Notes: generated from the letters alone by a model not told the origin. DNA of 64,000 nt from Pseudothermotoga thermarum DSM 5069 (GCF_000217815.1 NC_015707.1:1848014-1912013), one strand, 5' to 3'; positions 1 to 9,319 are shown, counted from the stretch's first letter. A program made the numbers and translations.

Positions 1-54
1 GTTGAGTCCATTGATTCAATCTTTCCTTGGTTGGATTTTAGAATTCATAGTTAA
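1..54 (+). CDS. C-terminal end of an unidentified upstream gene (partial)
   Basis: Frame 1 is open from the window edge to a TAA at 52-54 and would give 17 residues ending in FRIHS. The stop lies just before the ribosome binding site of porC, as expected of an upstream gene in the same direction. Too little is visible to name it, and a chance open frame of this length cannot be excluded. Confidence 0.4.
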   Translation, partial: VESIDSIFPWLDFRIHS

Positions 55-72
55 AAGAAAGGAGGATTAAAG

Positions 73-645
73 GTGCCAGCAAAATATTTCGAAGTCAGAT
101 GGCATTCAAGGGCTGGACAAGGCGCCAAAAGTGCTGCTCAACTTTTAGCCGAAGCAGTCCTTGATATGGGAAAGTACGCGCAAGCTTTTCCAGAGTATGG
201 TGCAGAAAGATCTGGTGCACCCATGAGAGCTTTCAACAGAATCAGTGACGAAAAAATCACAGTACATTCTGCAGTTGAAAATCCGGATGTCGTCGTGGTA
301 ATCGATGATACCTTGCTCTCACCTGCTGTTGTTGTGGGTTTGAAAAAAGAAGGCGTTTTGATAGTCAACACCGCACATCCTATAGAATTTGTGAGAAAGA
401 AAACAGGTTTTGAAGGGAAAATATGCATTGTGAGAGCAACTGATATTGCGTTAGAAGAACTCAAAAGGGGTATTCCAAATACGGTGATGCTCGGAACTAT
501 CGCTAGAGTTACTGGGCTTATAACCCTAGAAACAGCAGCCCAGAGGATAAGAGAGATGTTCGAAAGAAAATTACCCGAAGAAATGATTCAAGCAAACTTG
601 AGAGCACTGAAGCGAGGTTACGAGGAGGTGACTTGCAGTGGCTGA
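73..645 (+). CDS. porC: Pyruvate:ferredoxin oxidoreductase, gamma subunit
   Basis: Gamma subunit of the four-subunit enzyme that oxidises pyruvate and CoA to acetyl-CoA and CO2 while reducing ferredoxin in the cytoplasm. The 190-residue protein has the family glycine-rich stretch RAGQGAKSA near residue 15 and the YGAERSGAP motif near residue 43. The start is GTG at 73, preceded by AAAGGAGG at 58-65. Its last bases overlap the start of porD, and the delta, alpha and beta subunits follow without gaps, so the four are one operon in the order known from Thermotoga. Identification is firm; substrate (pyruvate rather than another 2-oxo acid) follows from family and gene order. Confidence 0.93.
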   Translation: MPAKYFEVRWHSRAGQGAKSAAQLLAEAVLDMGKYAQAFPEYGAERSGAPMRAFNRISDEKITVHSAVENPDVVVVIDDTLLSPAVVVGLKKEGVLIVNTAHPIEFVRKKTGFEGKICIVRATDIALEELKRGIPNTVMLGTIARVTGLITLETAAQRIREMFERKLPEEMIQANLRALKRGYEEVTCSG

Positions 646-940
646 ACTTAAGGGGTGGAAGGAACTGCCAATAGCTGGTCTAGTCATAGAACCTGGCACA
701 GCTAGAAAATATAAAACTGGTGATTGGAGAGTCAAAAGACCTGTTTATGATAGATCAAAATGTATCGATTGCATGATGTGCTGGTTCTATTGTCCAGATC
801 AAGCGATAATCCAAGAGAATGCTGTGATGAAGGGAATAAATTATTTCTATTGCAAAGGTTGTGGAGTTTGTGCAAACGTTTGCCCAAAGAAAGCTATCGA
901 GATGAGACCAGAGACAGAGTTTATAACCAAGGAGGAATGA
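638..940 (+). CDS. porD: Pyruvate:ferredoxin oxidoreductase, delta (ferredoxin-type) subunit
   Basis: Electron-transfer subunit of the same complex. The 100-residue protein carries two 4Fe-4S motifs: cysteines at about 42, 45, 48 and 52, and at about 72, 75, 78 and 82 (CxxCxxCxxxCP pattern in both). These pass electrons from the thiamine-diphosphate site of the beta subunit to external ferredoxin. Starts with GTG at 638 inside the end of porC, with GAGGAGGTG upstream at about 622-630. Length and spacing are normal for the family. Confidence 0.93.
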   Translation: MAELKGWKELPIAGLVIEPGTARKYKTGDWRVKRPVYDRSKCIDCMMCWFYCPDQAIIQENAVMKGINYFYCKGCGVCANVCPKKAIEMRPETEFITKEE

Positions 941-943
941 GAA

Positions 944-2119
944 ATGGCTAAGAAAATGATTCAAGCAATAACTGGTGCGGAAGCAGCTGCTTATGCAATG
1001 AAGCAAATAGAACCTGATGTTGTTGCAGCTTATCCGATAACTCCTCAAACACCTATCGTTGAATATTACGCAAAATTCGTTGCCGATGGTCTTGTGAAAA
1101 CTGAGATGATTCCTGTTGAAAGTGAGCATAGTGCCATGAGTGCTGTTGTTGGAGCAGCTGCGGCTGGTGCAAGGGCGATGACTGCCACCAGTGCTGTTGG
1201 TTTGGCTTTGATGCACGAAATTGTTTACATAGCTGCTTCCATGCGGTTGCCAGTCGTCATGCACGTTGTCAACCGCGCTTTGAGTGCCCCGCTAAACATT
1301 CACTGCGATCACAGCGATGCTATGGCAGAAAGAGATTCTGGATGGATACAGCTTTATTGTGAAAATGCGCAAGAAGTCTACGATTTGACGATTTTAGCCG
1401 TTAGACTTGCGGAGCATGAAGACGTTAGGCTTCCCGTGATGGTCAACCAGGATGGATTTATAATCTCGCACGGTGTTGAACCTGTGGAACTTTTGCCAGA
1501 CGAAGTTGTGAAAGCCTTCGTTGGTGAATTGAAACCTTTGTATCCACTTCTTGACACTGATCATCCCGTCACCTACGGTTCTCTTGATCTTTACGATTAC
1601 TACTTTGAGCACAAAAGGCAGCAAATAGAAGCTATGAAAAATGTGCTTAAAGTTTTCCCACAAGTTGCGGAAGAGTTTTACAAAATATCTGGTAGAAAGT
1701 ACAACTTTGTTGAGCCATACAAAATGGAAGATGCTCAGTATGTGATGGTGGCTTTGGGTTCAACGAATGGTACGATCAAGTATGTGGTCGATGAGCTCAG
1801 AGAAAAAGGACACAAAGTTGGGCTTTTGAAGATATGGATGTTCAGACCGTTCCCGAAGGCGGAAATACAAAGATGGCTTACTGGAAGAAAAGCAGTTGTT
1901 GTTCTTGATAGGTCAGTTTCTTTTGGAGCTGAAGCACCGTTGTACGAAGCGATAAAATCTGCGCTTTACGAAGCTGCTTCTAGACCTTTGCTTGGTTCAT
2001 TCGTTTACGGCTTGGGTGGAAGGGATATCAACCCAGATTTGATCAGATATGCATTCGAGAAAGCCATGAAACACGAACTGGTTGCAGATCAGGAAATGTA
2101 CCTTGGCCTAAGAGAATAG
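944..2119 (+). CDS. porA: Pyruvate:ferredoxin oxidoreductase, alpha subunit
   Basis: Alpha subunit, 391 residues. It shows the YPITPQTP motif near residue 31, typical of the pyrimidine-binding domain of 2-oxoacid:ferredoxin oxidoreductase alpha subunits, followed by an ESEHSAMSAVVGAAAAGAR-type region and a C-terminal transketolase-like domain. The ATG at 944 lies three bases after the porD stop with AAGGAGGAATG just before it. It pairs with the beta subunit to form the thiamine-diphosphate active site. Confidence 0.94.
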   Translation: MAKKMIQAITGAEAAAYAMKQIEPDVVAAYPITPQTPIVEYYAKFVADGLVKTEMIPVESEHSAMSAVVGAAAAGARAMTATSAVGLALMHEIVYIAASMRLPVVMHVVNRALSAPLNIHCDHSDAMAERDSGWIQLYCENAQEVYDLTILAVRLAEHEDVRLPVMVNQDGFIISHGVEPVELLPDEVVKAFVGELKPLYPLLDTDHPVTYGSLDLYDYYFEHKRQQIEAMKNVLKVFPQVAEEFYKISGRKYNFVEPYKMEDAQYVMVALGSTNGTIKYVVDELREKGHKVGLLKIWMFRPFPKAEIQRWLTGRKAVVVLDRSVSFGAEAPLYEAIKSALYEAASRPLLGSFVYGLGGRDINPDLIRYAFEKAMKHELVADQEMYLGLRE

Positions 2120-2131
2120 GAGGTGCTTTGA

Positions 2132-3106
2132 ATGCCACTGCCAATAAAAAAGCTTGCGGAAGTTTTTACGAATAAGGAGATTGGTATAACTCAAGGACAC
2201 AGAATGTGCCCTGGTTGTGCGGCTCCAATGGTAGTAAAGATGGTTCTTATGACCGCAAAAGCTTTGGGCTATGAACCTGTTGTAGGACTTGCCACTGGTT
2301 GTCTTGAGGTTTCCACGACAGTCTTCCCATACACCGCGTGGTCTGTACCTTACATTCACAACGCTTTTGAAAATGTTGCAGCAACTATAAGCGGTGTGGA
2401 AACGGCTTATCGGGCTTTGAAAAAAGCTGGTAAGATTCCTGCAGACAAAAAATACGCCTTCTTTGCTTTTGCAGGTGATGGTGGAACGTATGACATAGGC
2501 TTGCAATCCCTGTCAGGTGCTTTGGAAAGAGGACACAAGTTCATATACGTGCTTTACGACAACGAAGGTTACATGAACACAGGAAACCAAAGATCTGGTT
2601 CAACACCTCCTGGTGCAGATACGACCACCGCACCGGTTGGAAAACAAATTCCAGGTAAGCTTCAGCTTAAGAAAAACATCGTTGAAATAGTAGCAGGTCA
2701 CGAAAATGTCTATGCCGCGACGGCTGTGCCTGCAGAACCAATGGATCTCATGAGCAAAGTTGAAAAGGCGTTGGCGTTTGATGGTCCTGCTTTCCTTGCG
2801 ATTTTAAGCCCATGTGTGAGATTTTGGAGGATGGATGAAAGCAAATCCGTTGATATAACAAAACTTGCGGTTGAAACGAAGTATTGGCCTTTGTACGAAG
2901 TTGAAAGAGGTGTGTATAGAATCACGAGAAAACCAAGCTCTTTCAAGCCTGTTTCAGAGTTCGTAAAGATGCAGGGAAGATTTAGACTTGTCTTAGAAAG
3001 ACCGGATGCAGATCAAATCATTAAGCAACTTCAAGATTACGTTGACAGAAGATGGGAGAGATTGCTTGCACTTGAGCAGGCAACCAAGGACAAGCCCATA
3101 CGCTGA
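2132..3106 (+). CDS. porB: Pyruvate:ferredoxin oxidoreductase, beta subunit
   Basis: Beta subunit, 324 residues, binding thiamine diphosphate and one 4Fe-4S cluster. Visible features are CPGCAAPM at about residues 26-33 (two cluster cysteines) and the TPP/Mg signature starting GDGGTYDIG near residue 115 and ending in YDNEGYMNTG. The RSGSTPPGADTTTAP stretch is typical of pyruvate-specific beta subunits. The ATG at 2132 has AGGAGG at 2118-2123 upstream. Last subunit of the por set; the next gene follows after about 20 bases. Confidence 0.94.
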   Translation: MPLPIKKLAEVFTNKEIGITQGHRMCPGCAAPMVVKMVLMTAKALGYEPVVGLATGCLEVSTTVFPYTAWSVPYIHNAFENVAATISGVETAYRALKKAGKIPADKKYAFFAFAGDGGTYDIGLQSLSGALERGHKFIYVLYDNEGYMNTGNQRSGSTPPGADTTTAPVGKQIPGKLQLKKNIVEIVAGHENVYAATAVPAEPMDLMSKVEKALAFDGPAFLAILSPCVRFWRMDESKSVDITKLAVETKYWPLYEVERGVYRITRKPSSFKPVSEFVKMQGRFRLVLERPDADQIIKQLQDYVDRRWERLLALEQATKDKPIR

Positions 3107-3127
3107 TTTTTCAGCGGAGGTGAAAAA

Positions 3128-3652
3128 TTGAAGGCTTTGATTTTAATTGACATTCAAAATGATTTTGTAAAACCAGGTGGAGCTTTGTATTTTGCGGGCG
3201 CGGAACGGGTTATCGCGCCCGCTTTGTCTCATCTTGAAGAGCATTTGAAAGCTGGCAGTTTAATCATAACGACCCAAGATTGGCATGAGCCTGATGACGA
3301 TGAATTTAAGCTCTGGCCTCCTCATTGTGTGAGAGACACCGAGGGAGCGGAGTTGGTTGAGCAGATTAAGGAAAAGCTCGCAGGTTATTCAAAGCATATT
3401 TCAATAAAAAAGAACCGTTACAGTGCTTTTTACGGTACAGATCTTGAGCAAAAGCTGAAGGAGTTTGGGATAACAGAAGTTGACGTCTGTGGCGTCGTGA
3501 CGCATATTTGTGTTTTGTTCACAGTTGAGGAATTAAGAAACAGAGGTTTGAAAGTTAAAGTTTTCAAAGACTCGGTTGCTTCGTATGATCATCAGCTACA
3601 TGAGTTTGCTTTGAGAATGATGCGCGAAATCCTTGGTGCTGAGGTGGTTTAG
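3128..3652 (+). CDS. pncA: Nicotinamidase / isochorismatase-family amidase
   Basis: Cytoplasmic hydrolase that probably deamidates nicotinamide to nicotinate for NAD salvage. The 174-residue protein has the catalytic Asp8 (LIDIQNDF), a metal-site motif DWHEPDDDEF, the WPPHCVRDTEGAEL segment, the lysine motif KKNRYSAFYGT and the nucleophile Cys128 in VVTHICV. TTG at 3128 is the start, with GCGGAGGTGA at 3114-3123 upstream. The nicotinate phosphoribosyltransferase gene follows within two bases, which supports the nicotinamidase reading over other isochorismatase-family functions. Confidence 0.87.
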   Translation: MKALILIDIQNDFVKPGGALYFAGAERVIAPALSHLEEHLKAGSLIITTQDWHEPDDDEFKLWPPHCVRDTEGAELVEQIKEKLAGYSKHISIKKNRYSAFYGTDLEQKLKEFGITEVDVCGVVTHICVLFTVEELRNRGLKVKVFKDSVASYDHQLHEFALRMMREILGAEVV

Positions 3653-3653
3653 T

Positions 3654-4955
3654 ATGAGAAAGAAAAGACTTCATCCAAAGGTTTTTAAAGTTCCGATCGA
3701 CAGGATAAGAAATGGATATTACTCTGACATATACTTTTTGAGGTACGTGGAAGTTTTAAAGAAAGACAACAGACATCCAAGAGTTTTGTACCAATTCTTC
3801 CCAAGACGCGATTGTGTGGTTGCAGGGATAGATGAAGCTTTGGCAATATTGAGATTTGCCACCGGTTATTACAAAGATGAGGAAAAGGCAAAGGAATTGT
3901 TTCAAGAAATACAAAGACTTGATATTGCCTTGCAAGAAGCCGCAATAGAGATGCAGAAGGACCTTGTGGTTGAATACACTCGGAAAAAATGGGATTTACG
4001 GATGAAGTTGAACGAACTTTGGGTTGATAAATGGGACGAAATAGAAGTTAAAGCCTTGTACGATGGCGATGAAGCCAAAGAGTGGGAACCAATAATGGTT
4101 ATAGAGGGTGACCCAACTTACTTCGGATATTTGGAAACCGTTTTGCTTGGTGTTATAGCCCGAGCGACCAGCACGGCAACAGCTGTCAAAAGCGTCGTTA
4201 AAGCCGCGAATGGGAAACCTGTGCTTTATTTTAGTGCAAGATTTGATCATTACTGGGTTCAAGCCACCGATGGATATGCAGCGCTTTGTGCTGGAGCTTT
4301 TGGTGTTTCAACGGATGCCAACGCAGATTATTGGGGAGTAGAGTCAATGGGAACTATGCCACATGCTTTGATAGCTGCATATGAAGGTAGCACTGAAGCT
4401 GCAGCAATAGCATTCGATAAGCATATGCCAGAAAATGTTAAGCGTATAATATTGGTGGATTGGGAAAACGATGTCATAGGAACAACCTTTAAGGTGATCA
4501 AGAGCTTTTACGAAAAACAAATGGGAAAGCCATTCATACTCGGTGTAACAGATCCTTCCCCAATTATTGGTGAAGGAAAAGGTAAAATATGGGGTGTAAG
4601 GTTTGATACCGCCGGCAATATGCGAGATGTTTCAGTGGTACCAAGGGATGAATCTTCACTTGGTGTTTGCCCAGAGCTTGTTTGGAAGGCAAGACAAGAA
4701 TTTGATAAAGTTGGTTTGAAAGATCTGAAAATAGTTGTATCTGGAGGATTCGATGCCGAGAAGATAGCTTTGTTTGAGAAACTCAAAGTTCCAGCAGATG
4801 TTTATGCAGTCGGTTCGAAACTACTTAGGTTGAAGGTTGACATAACTGCCGATGTTGTTGAAGTTAATGGCAAACCTTGCGCAAAAGCTGGAAGGCAAAA
4901 ACTTGATCATTCCAGACTTGAACCTGTTAGCAAACGTTATTGGGAGGAGGTGTGA
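3654..4955 (+). CDS. pncB: Nicotinate phosphoribosyltransferase
   Basis: Couples nicotinate and PRPP to form nicotinate mononucleotide, the next step after nicotinamidase in NAD salvage. The 433-residue product has the family segments around VQATDGYAALCAGAFGVSTDA and GTMPHALIAAY, where the conserved histidine lies, plus a C-terminal ILVSGGFD-like alpha/beta-barrel stretch. The frame is open from a GTG at 3633, but that lies before the ribosome site GAGGTGG (3641-3647), so ATG 3654 is preferred. It starts one base after the pncA stop, so the two are probably translationally coupled. Confidence 0.87.
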   Translation: MRKKRLHPKVFKVPIDRIRNGYYSDIYFLRYVEVLKKDNRHPRVLYQFFPRRDCVVAGIDEALAILRFATGYYKDEEKAKELFQEIQRLDIALQEAAIEMQKDLVVEYTRKKWDLRMKLNELWVDKWDEIEVKALYDGDEAKEWEPIMVIEGDPTYFGYLETVLLGVIARATSTATAVKSVVKAANGKPVLYFSARFDHYWVQATDGYAALCAGAFGVSTDANADYWGVESMGTMPHALIAAYEGSTEAAAIAFDKHMPENVKRIILVDWENDVIGTTFKVIKSFYEKQMGKPFILGVTDPSPIIGEGKGKIWGVRFDTAGNMRDVSVVPRDESSLGVCPELVWKARQEFDKVGLKDLKIVVSGGFDAEKIALFEKLKVPADVYAVGSKLLRLKVDITADVVEVNGKPCAKAGRQKLDHSRLEPVSKRYWEEV

Positions 4956-4958
4956 GAA

Positions 4959-5834
4959 ATGGAAAAGGGAACATGGGTTGTCAAAAAGGGTTTGGCGGAG
5001 ATGTTGAAAGGTGGAGTCATAATGGACGTAACATCAGCTGAACAGGCAAAGATAGCCGAAGAAGCAGGAGCGGTGGCGGTGATGGCGCTTGAAAAGGTTC
5101 CTGCTGACATAAGAAAGGCTGGTGGAGTAGCCAGGATGGCAAGCATTAAGAAGATAAAAGAGATCATGGAAGCTGTCTCAATACCGGTGATGGCAAAGGT
5201 CAGAATAGGACATATAGCAGAGGCAAAAATACTGGAAGCTTTGGGAATCGATTTCATTGATGAATCTGAAGTTTTAACGCCAGCCGACGACAGATATCAC
5301 ATAAACAAACATGAGTTCAAAGTACCTTTCGTTTGCGGAGCACGCGACTTAGGAGAAGCTCTTAGAAGGATCGCTGAAGGAGCTGCCATGATTAGAACGA
5401 AAGGTGAAGCAGGCACCGGTAACGTCGTGGAAGCAGTTAGACACATGAGAAGAATGATGGAAGAAATTCGTAGAGTCACGACGATGAACGACGAGGAATT
5501 GGTAACGTACGCCAAGGAAATAGGAGCTCCAGTGGAGTTGGTCAGGGAAGTGAAAAGGCTTGGAAGGCTTCCTGTAGTCAACTTTGCGGCTGGTGGAATC
5601 GCAACTCCGGCTGATGCGGCTTTGATGATGATGCTTGGAGCAGATGGCGTTTTTGTTGGTTCGGGTATTTTCAAATCAAAAGATCCCGCAAAAATGGCTA
5701 GGGCAATAGTTTTGGCGGTAACTTATTGGAACGATCCTGAGATGCTTTTGAAAGTTTCGGAAGATATAGGTGAACCGATGCCCGGATTGGACGTTAAAGA
5801 GCTTGAAGTTAGGATGCAGGAGAGAGGGTGGTAA
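4959..5834 (+). CDS. pdxS: Pyridoxal 5'-phosphate synthase, lyase (synthase) subunit
   Basis: Makes PLP from ribose 5-phosphate, glyceraldehyde 3-phosphate and ammonia together with PdxT. The 291-residue protein is a complete (beta/alpha)8 member with [17 protein letters not shown] near the N terminus, the catalytic-lysine motif [14 protein letters not shown] and the second-site lysine in MAKVRIGH. The phosphate-binding VGSGIFKS sits near the C terminus. It lies immediately before pdxT, its glutaminase partner, and directly after pncB. Confidence 0.96.
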   Translation: MEKGTWVVKKGLAEMLKGGVIMDVTSAEQAKIAEEAGAVAVMALEKVPADIRKAGGVARMASIKKIKEIMEAVSIPVMAKVRIGHIAEAKILEALGIDFIDESEVLTPADDRYHINKHEFKVPFVCGARDLGEALRRIAEGAAMIRTKGEAGTGNVVEAVRHMRRMMEEIRRVTTMNDEELVTYAKEIGAPVELVREVKRLGRLPVVNFAAGGIATPADAALMMMLGADGVFVGSGIFKSKDPAKMARAIVLAVTYWNDPEMLLKVSEDIGEPMPGLDVKELEVRMQERGW

Positions 5835-5837
5835 AAG

Positions 5838-6434
5838 TTGATCGTAGGAGTTTTGGGAATGCAAGGAGCTTTCAGAGAACACATTGTTGCCGTTCAAAAA
5901 CTTGGAGTGGAGGCTATAGTTGTAAAGACCATAGAGGATCTCAACCGCGTTCACGGTTTGATCATACCAGGTGGTGAATCCACAACCATTGGAAAGCTTG
6001 CGAGATTAACCGGCTTGGCAGATAGAATAATAGAACGTGCCAACGAAGGTATGCCGATATTTGGAACCTGTGCGGGTATGATACTTCTTGCTAAAAATCT
6101 TCTTAACTATCCGGATCAGTATACCTTTAAGTTGATGGACATCACGGTAGAACGCAACGCCTATGGAAGGCAGGTTGAAAGTTTTGAAGTTGATCTGTAC
6201 GTACCAATTTTCAACAAAAAAATCCGCGCCATTTTCATACGTGCTCCAAAAGTGGTAAAAGTTGGAGAAAACGTCAAAGTTTTGGCAGAACATGAACAAA
6301 CACCTGTTTTGGTTCAAGAGAATAACCTTCTGGCTAGCTCTTTTCATCCTGAGTTAAGTGATGATTTGACGGTTCACAAATACTTTTTGGAAATGGTGGA
6401 AAAATACTATGGTAGTCTACGTAAAGCTGTCTGA
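5838..6434 (+). CDS. pdxT: Pyridoxal 5'-phosphate synthase, glutaminase subunit
   Basis: Class I glutaminase that releases ammonia for PdxS. In the 198-residue sequence the oxyanion/loop motif PGGESTTIGKL, the nucleophile cysteine in FGTCAGMILLAK and the catalytic His/Glu pair in SFHPELSDD are all present, so it should be active. The start is TTG at 5838 with GAGAGGGTGG at 5821-5830 upstream and only three bases separate it from pdxS. Its 3' end overlaps the next ORF by 26 bases. Confidence 0.95.
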   Translation: MIVGVLGMQGAFREHIVAVQKLGVEAIVVKTIEDLNRVHGLIIPGGESTTIGKLARLTGLADRIIERANEGMPIFGTCAGMILLAKNLLNYPDQYTFKLMDITVERNAYGRQVESFEVDLYVPIFNKKIRAIFIRAPKVVKVGENVKVLAEHEQTPVLVQENNLLASSFHPELSDDLTVHKYFLEMVEKYYGSLRKAV

Positions 6435-7086
6435 GAGTGAAACAAAAAGGAAAATACTTCAAGCCATTTCTTTGTGCAACGCGGTTGCCACCGTTGATGA
6501 AAACATAGCCGATATTTGCATATCGGATTCGTTGCATCTTTTACTTGAAACGGTTATTGTTTCTGAACAACCACCGAAATCTTTTGAAAACGTTGTGGAT
6601 GTGATTTTGCCAGACCAACCAATCGAGTATTACATCATGAAAATGAGAATGATTCAATGTTATGTCTACTCGGGATGCAGTGTGTCTGGCATGCTGGAAG
6701 AGGAAATTTACAAAGCAAGAAGACACAACATACCTTTGTCCGCGGTCTTTGTGCAAATACTTTCCGATTCAACTTTGGCAACGCAAACAGTCTACGTTTA
6801 TGCAAAAAAGCTGTCTAGAATCTCAGACAAAGTGGTTGTACTTCAACCAAGTACAATCTTGGTTTTGTTGCCCTACACATCGGTGGATGGTGCAAAAGTT
6901 TTTGCAACAAGGCTTTTAAGGCAAATTGAAAGAGCAAAAATTAGAGGTTTAACTACATTTCCAGATGTGGTTCTTTCTGTGTGCCAGATTGACGATCAAA
7001 TGAGCAGCTATGAAGATTTGATCCTCAAGTTTGAAGATGCGGTGAAAAAAGCATTTCAAAGTGGAAGGAAGATAATCCTAGCTTGA
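6409..7086 (+). CDS. Degenerate GGDEF-like domain protein, function unknown
   Basis: A 225-residue protein with no transmembrane segment. Its second half reads like a diguanylate-cyclase fold: a helix EEEIYKARRHNIPLSAVFVQIL matches the first GGDEF-domain helix and strand, and the end LILKFEDAVKKAFQSGRKIIL matches the closing helix/strand (usually ADxALYxAKxxGRN). The catalytic GGDEF loop is replaced by a LVLLPYTSV-type strand, so cyclase activity is not expected. The N-terminal ~90 residues are unrecognised. It overlaps pdxT, so it is probably co-translated with the PLP/NAD genes, and ends just before a bidirectional terminator. Confidence 0.6.
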   Translation: MVVYVKLSESETKRKILQAISLCNAVATVDENIADICISDSLHLLLETVIVSEQPPKSFENVVDVILPDQPIEYYIMKMRMIQCYVYSGCSVSGMLEEEIYKARRHNIPLSAVFVQILSDSTLATQTVYVYAKKLSRISDKVVVLQPSTILVLLPYTSVDGAKVFATRLLRQIERAKIRGLTTFPDVVLSVCQIDDQMSSYEDLILKFEDAVKKAFQSGRKIILA

Positions 7087-7090
7087 TGAA

Positions 7091-7113
7091 AAGGGGGCTT
7101 TGCGCCCCCTTTT
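7091..7113. terminator. Bidirectional intrinsic terminator
   Basis: GGGGGC at 7093-7098 pairs with GCCCCC at 7104-7109 over a five-base loop, extended by A:T pairs, with a T run on both strands. It lies between the convergent ends of the pdx operon and serA and can serve both. Confidence 0.9.
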
Positions 7114-7114
7114 G

Positions 7115-8026
7115 TCACAGGCTCAATTCCTTGAGTATCCTTTCTACGAGTTCTTTTCCTACTCTTTGCTGAGCTTCTATAGTTGATGCACCGATATGTG
7201 GAGTTGCAACAATGTTTGGAAGCGATAGAAGTTTTTTTCTCAGTTCATCCTGTGGTGGTTCTACTTCGAACACATCCAAAGCCGCTGCGTAAACTTTTCT
7301 TGAAACTAAGGCTTGATAGAGCGCTTCCTCGTCTATAACGCCACCTCGTGAAGTATTCACAATGATTACACCGTCTTTCATTTTCTCTATTACTTCTTTG
7401 TTTATCAAGTGTTTTGTTTCCTCTGTCAGCGGAACATGGAGTGTTATAAAATCAGCAGTTCTTAAAAGTTCATCCAATGTGACCATTTTTGCTATTTCAT
7501 GTTTTGTTACATATGGATCGTACGCAACGATGTTCATACCAAATGCAGCCGCTCTTTTTGCCACCTCGGTACCTATCGTTCCAAGCCCGATTATTCCAAG
7601 TGTTTTACCAAAAAGTTCCACTCCCTCAAGTTCCTTTTTTGTCCAAAGTCCTGATTTTAGATCAATCGTACCCCTTGCTATGTGACGAGCAGCGCTTATC
7701 ATTAGTCCTATCGTTAATTCTGCAACCGAAATTGCACTTGCACCAGGGGTGTTTAAAACCTTTATTCCTCTTTCTTTGGCCGCGTTCACATCGATGTTGT
7801 CCAATCCAACTCCAGCCCTGCCTATTATTTTAAGTTTTGATCCTTTTTCTATAATGTCTCTGGTGACTTTTGTTGCGCTTCTGACTATTAAAACCTCAAC
7901 CTCAGGGATGATTTCAAGGAGTTTGCTCTTGTCCAAATGTTCGCTGGTGACGTTTAGCTGTGGTTTTGACGTGAGTAAACTCAAAGCTTCTTGATCAAGT
8001 GGATCGTTTATGTGAACTCTTATCAT
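7115..8026 (-). CDS. serA: D-3-phosphoglycerate dehydrogenase (short form)
   Basis: First step of serine synthesis, oxidising 3-phosphoglycerate with NAD. The 303-residue protein has the Rossmann motif [14 protein letters not shown], the catalytic arginine region [13 protein letters not shown], and the [10 protein letters not shown] segment carrying the catalytic histidine. It stops there: the C-terminal ACT domain that gives serine feedback inhibition in longer SerA proteins is absent. ATG at 8026 overlaps the stop of the upstream aminotransferase gene by ATGA, so the two are coupled. Other 2-hydroxyacid dehydrogenases are similar, but the partner gene supports a serine role. Confidence 0.85.
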   Translation of the reverse strand: MIRVHINDPLDQEALSLLTSKPQLNVTSEHLDKSKLLEIIPEVEVLIVRSATKVTRDIIEKGSKLKIIGRAGVGLDNIDVNAAKERGIKVLNTPGASAISVAELTIGLMISAARHIARGTIDLKSGLWTKKELEGVELFGKTLGIIGLGTIGTEVAKRAAAFGMNIVAYDPYVTKHEIAKMVTLDELLRTADFITLHVPLTEETKHLINKEVIEKMKDGVIIVNTSRGGVIDEEALYQALVSRKVYAAALDVFEVEPPQDELRKKLLSLPNIVATPHIGASTIEAQQRVGKELVERILKELSL

Positions 8027-9168
8027 CCAGCCACCCCCTCGCGGTTGAAAACCTCCATGGCTGCAGCCACGCCTTTTCCGAAGGTTACCGGATACCCAAG
8101 TTCGTGCAACGTGAATTCCAACGCGCTGATAGCAGTTATTGTATCAAAGATGGAAACGTATCCAAGATGGGCTATTCTGAATATCTTGTTTGCAAGATGT
8201 TCTTGCCCACCTGCTATCGTCACGCCGTATTTGTCCCTCATAATTTTGGTAACTTTTTTCGGATCAATGCCTTGTGGCGCAGTTACAGCTGTGACCACGT
8301 TTCCTGGTCTTTTTGAGAACAACTCTAACCCTAATGCCTTAACAGCACTTCTTGTCGCCTCTCCAAGGATTCTATGTCTGTTCCAAATGTTTTCGATTCC
8401 CTCTTCCTTTATCATCTTTATGCTTTGATTGAGCATGTAGATCATGTTGACGGCCGGTGTCCATGGGTTGTCGGGATAGTTTTCATCGTAATACCTCAGA
8501 TCGAAGTAGTATTTTGGACACTTATTTTTCAAAACAACTTCCCAAGCTTTTTTGTTCAAAACTATGAAAGCAAGTCCTGGCGGCATCATGACGCCTTTTT
8601 GAGAACCACTTACCACAACGTCAACGCCCCATTCGTCCATTTTCAAAGGTTCGGCAACCAAGCTGCTCACCGCGTCGGTTACCAATATCTTGTCCGTATC
8701 CTTTGTTAGCTTTGCTATAGCTTCAAGGTCAATCACTGTTCCAGTTGATGTTTCGCTGTGGGTTGTGAAGATCACCTTTGCATCCGGATGCTCTTTCAAA
8801 GCTTTTTCAATTTGTTCGGGTGTAACTGCTTCTCCCCATTCCAAAGCTATTTCCACCACGTTTATTCCGTATGCTTGACAGATTTCTTTCCATCTTTCCC
8901 CAAATTTACCCGATACAACAACTATTGCCTTTTCTCCTGGATTCACCAAATTTGTAACGGCCGCTTCCATAGCTCCTGTCCCGGAAGACACAAAAACATA
9001 CACTCTGTTCGAAGTTTGGAAAAGGTATTTTGCTTCTTCCAGCGTTTGTTCTATGATTTTGAGAAATTGAGGTGTTCTGTGGTGTATAGTCTCTTTGGCA
9101 CCTGCAAGCAAAACCTCTGGTGGGACAGGAGTAGGTCCTGGAGCCATTATAAAGTTTTTTCTTAGCAT
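8023..9168 (-). CDS. Class V aminotransferase (serine-pyruvate / alanine-glyoxylate type)
   Basis: PLP enzyme of the serine-pyruvate/alanine-glyoxylate aminotransferase group, 381 residues. Visible are the N-terminal [24 protein letters not shown] (PLP phosphate region), the TDAVSSL strand with the PLP-contacting aspartate, and the Schiff-base lysine in [12 protein letters not shown]. The frame is open 14 codons further upstream, but ATG 9168 has GGGAGGG seven bases before it and matches the family start. Paired with serA it may act as the phosphohydroxypyruvate or serine/glyoxylate transaminase; the substrate is an inference. Confidence 0.8.
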   Translation of the reverse strand: MLRKNFIMAPGPTPVPPEVLLAGAKETIHHRTPQFLKIIEQTLEEAKYLFQTSNRVYVFVSSGTGAMEAAVTNLVNPGEKAIVVVSGKFGERWKEICQAYGINVVEIALEWGEAVTPEQIEKALKEHPDAKVIFTTHSETSTGTVIDLEAIAKLTKDTDKILVTDAVSSLVAEPLKMDEWGVDVVVSGSQKGVMMPPGLAFIVLNKKAWEVVLKNKCPKYYFDLRYYDENYPDNPWTPAVNMIYMLNQSIKMIKEEGIENIWNRHRILGEATRSAVKALGLELFSKRPGNVVTAVTAPQGIDPKKVTKIMRDKYGVTIAGGQEHLANKIFRIAHLGYVSIFDTITAISALEFTLHELGYPVTFGKGVAAAMEVFNREGVAG

Positions 9169-9224
9169 AACAAAACCCTCCCTTGATCTTTGTATGAAAA
9201 GAATTACCATTCTTGAATTAAGTC

Positions 9225-9238
9225 TACCATCTTTGGTA
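9225..9238. promoter_or_regulatory. Small palindrome upstream of the serA operon
   Basis: TACCA-TCTT-TGGTA is a perfect 5+5 inverted repeat about 57 bases before the aminotransferase start. TACCAT also occurs 20 bases away at 9205-9210. It could be an operator, but short palindromes arise by chance, so the call is weak. Confidence 0.25.
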
Positions 9239-9319
9239 AAAAATTCACAAGTGATTTTATTGCCATATTGTTACCGGAAAGTCTGAAAAAACGCTTGATA
9301 TAATTTTATATAATCTTAC

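Noticed and set aside
755-1264. Long open frame antisense to porD/porA
   Set aside because: Overlaps two certain genes entirely, has no family resemblance and no start signal; a codon-bias shadow. The same applies to many other antisense frames across the window, for example in pfkA, tyrS and gcvPA.
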